Source of the DNA: Neisseria bacilliformis
GTDB taxonomy: Bacteria; Pseudomonadota; Gammaproteobacteria; Burkholderiales; Neisseriaceae
DNA: 64,000 nucleotides
NCBI RefSeq assembly: GCF_014055025.1
Contig: NZ_CP059571.1
Location: 2,418,001-2,482,000 of the forward strand
Direction of reading: 5' to 3'
Part shown: positions 63,322 to 64,000 of the stretch, in pieces
How positions within the stretch are numbered: position 1 is the first letter of the stretch
Layout: each line of letters begins with the position of its first letter
Notes under the pieces: generated by a model
Databases searched by the model: none
Seen by the model: the letters and a program-made list of their open reading frames with translations, nothing else
Told to the model about the DNA's origin: nothing
Position numbers and translations under genes: made by a program

Positions 63322-63384
63322 AGGCCGTCTGAAAAACCTGTTTTCGGGTTTTGGCTGCGCCGAAACTGCGCTTTCAGACGGCCT
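63322..63384 (+). terminator. DUS pair with extended arm downstream of pepA
   Basis: AGGCCGTCTGAA at 63322-63333 and TTCAGACGGCCT at 63373-63384, the latter with the TTTTGGCTGCGCCGAAAC tail. Confidence 0.65.
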
Positions 63385-63396
63385 CTGCCGTCGCAT

Positions 63397-63505
63397 GGAA
63401 TGTGCCACTCTGCGACGCACGCGGTTTTTGCAGTTTGCGGGCAACTCGGAATCCGCTGCGCGGCATAAAACACGTGCGTTGCCTTAGGGCGACACATCCT
63501 GCCTT
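63397..63505. repeat. Degenerate pair of REP-type palindromes
   Basis: A truncated forward copy ends CGACGCACGCGGTTT near 63427 and a reverse copy ends GGGCGACACATCCTGCCT near 63503. Confidence 0.6.
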
Positions 63506-63517
63506 TGATACGGCGAA

Positions 63518-63557
63518 AGGCCGTCTGAAAACCTGTTTTCGGGTTTTCAGACGGCCT
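63518..63557. terminator. DUS-pair terminator
   Basis: AGGCCGTCTGAA at 63518-63529 and TTCAGACGGCCT at 63546-63557, between pepA and the convergent efflux-channel gene. Confidence 0.75.
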
Positions 63558-63593
63558 TTTTGTACCTGAACGGCGTGCGCTTTGCCGCAGCCG

Positions 63594-64000
63594 TTAATTG
63601 CGCGGCTGCGGCAGGGCGGTTTCGCTGCCGTCGAGGGTGTGGCGTTTGAGGCCGCCGCCGAGTGCTTTGTAGAGGTCGGCCATGTTTTCCAGGCGGGTGA
63701 GCTGGTTGGCCAGCAGGGTGGTGTCGGCGGTGTAGCTGCTGCGTTCGGCGTCGAGCAGGTCGAGAGCGCTGGATACGCCGTGTTTGTAGCGCAGGCGCAC
63801 GAGGCGGAGCTGGTCGGCGTAGGCGGTGCTTTGACGGGCGTTGGCCTGATAGGTTTTGTCGAGCTGTTCGCGGGCGACGAGGGCGTTGGAAACGTCTTGG
63901 AACGCGCTCTGTACAGCGGCTTCGTAGTTGACGACCTGGATTTCCTTGCGGATTTTCGCGGCGTTGAGGCTGCCTTTGAGGCTGCCCCAGGTGAAGATGG
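63594..64000 (-). CDS. mtrE: Outer-membrane efflux channel, C-terminal part (MtrE-like)
   Basis: The minus strand reads without a stop from the window edge as TWGSLKGSLNAAKIRKEIQV, NYEAAVQSAFQDVSNALVAR, LVRLRYKHGVSSALDLLDAE and ends LYKALGGGLKRHTLDGSETA then LPQPRN. This is the last 135 residues of a TolC/OprM-family channel; the ending GGGL is typical of NodT-type lipoprotein channels such as neisserial MtrE. Partner pump genes would lie beyond the window. Confidence 0.9.
   Translation of the reverse strand, partial: IFTWGSLKGSLNAAKIRKEIQVVNYEAAVQSAFQDVSNALVAREQLDKTYQANARQSTAYADQLRLVRLRYKHGVSSALDLLDAERSSYTADTTLLANQLTRLENMADLYKALGGGLKRHTLDGSETALPQPRN

Overview
The window is chromosomal DNA of a high-GC Neisseria species. 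Dozens of copies of the 12-base DNA uptake sequence AGGCCGTCTGAA (the AG-DUS dialect) lie mostly between genes, often as inverted pairs that look like terminators. Gene content is neisserial: RmpM, a factor H binding protein-like lipoprotein, an MtrE-type efflux channel and a truncated porin. The species cannot be fixed from the sequence; an AG-DUS commensal is the best guess. There is no rRNA, CRISPR array, prophage or replication origin.

Layout. 0-5.4 kb: asd (partial), hemN and fnr divergent around two FNR-like sites, cysB, rmpM. 5.4-10 kb: thiL, a truncated porin, dtd, a lipoprotein, and an IS5-type element inserted in that lipoprotein gene's terminator. 10-18 kb: dapD, ackA, then a scattered fatty-acid/phospholipid block (fabD, fabH, plsX, rpmF, yceD). 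18-25 kb: maf, a methylase, tRNA-Pro, carA, and an AT-richer, DUS-free operon combining two roadblock-type proteins, a Ras-like GTPase, a receiver-domain protein and a frameshifted FimV/TspA-like protein. 25-45 kb: rlmD, an L,D-transpeptidase, SemiSWEET, tldD, recG, a YgjP-type metallopeptidase, an amino-acid ABC ATPase, rsmA, ndh, corC-ybeY, the fHbp-like lipoprotein, and a NifA-like regulator that lacks the GAFTGA loop. 45-53 kb: two tRNAs and the thrS-infC-rpmI-rplT-pheS-pheT-ihfA translation cluster. Between pheS and pheT lies a decayed insert next to foreign-dialect DUS. 53-64 kb: lgt, hemE, a ClpP-fold serine proteinase, ung, an ABC permease, lptF-lptG, pepA and the end of an mtrE-like gene.

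Repeats are the most unusual part. Beside DUS there are three REP-type families in inverted pairs, an extended DUS with a conserved 26-base tail, and a set of about 160-bp elements with long terminal inverted repeats. Two of these elements share their termini; a third has different termini but the same interior core of about 51 bases. Short relatives sit on stop codons. Together with exact Kingella-type and mucosa-type uptake words near 28-29 and 46-49 kb, this records natural transformation and small-element traffic.

The best candidates for an undescribed system are the roadblock/GTPase/receiver/FimV operon (probably a cell-pole or type IV pilus control module) and the shared-core inverted-repeat elements. 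Frameshifts are visible in the FimV-like gene, the transposase, the pheS-pheT insert and the lptF 3' end. All statements rest on reading the sequence; no database search was run.
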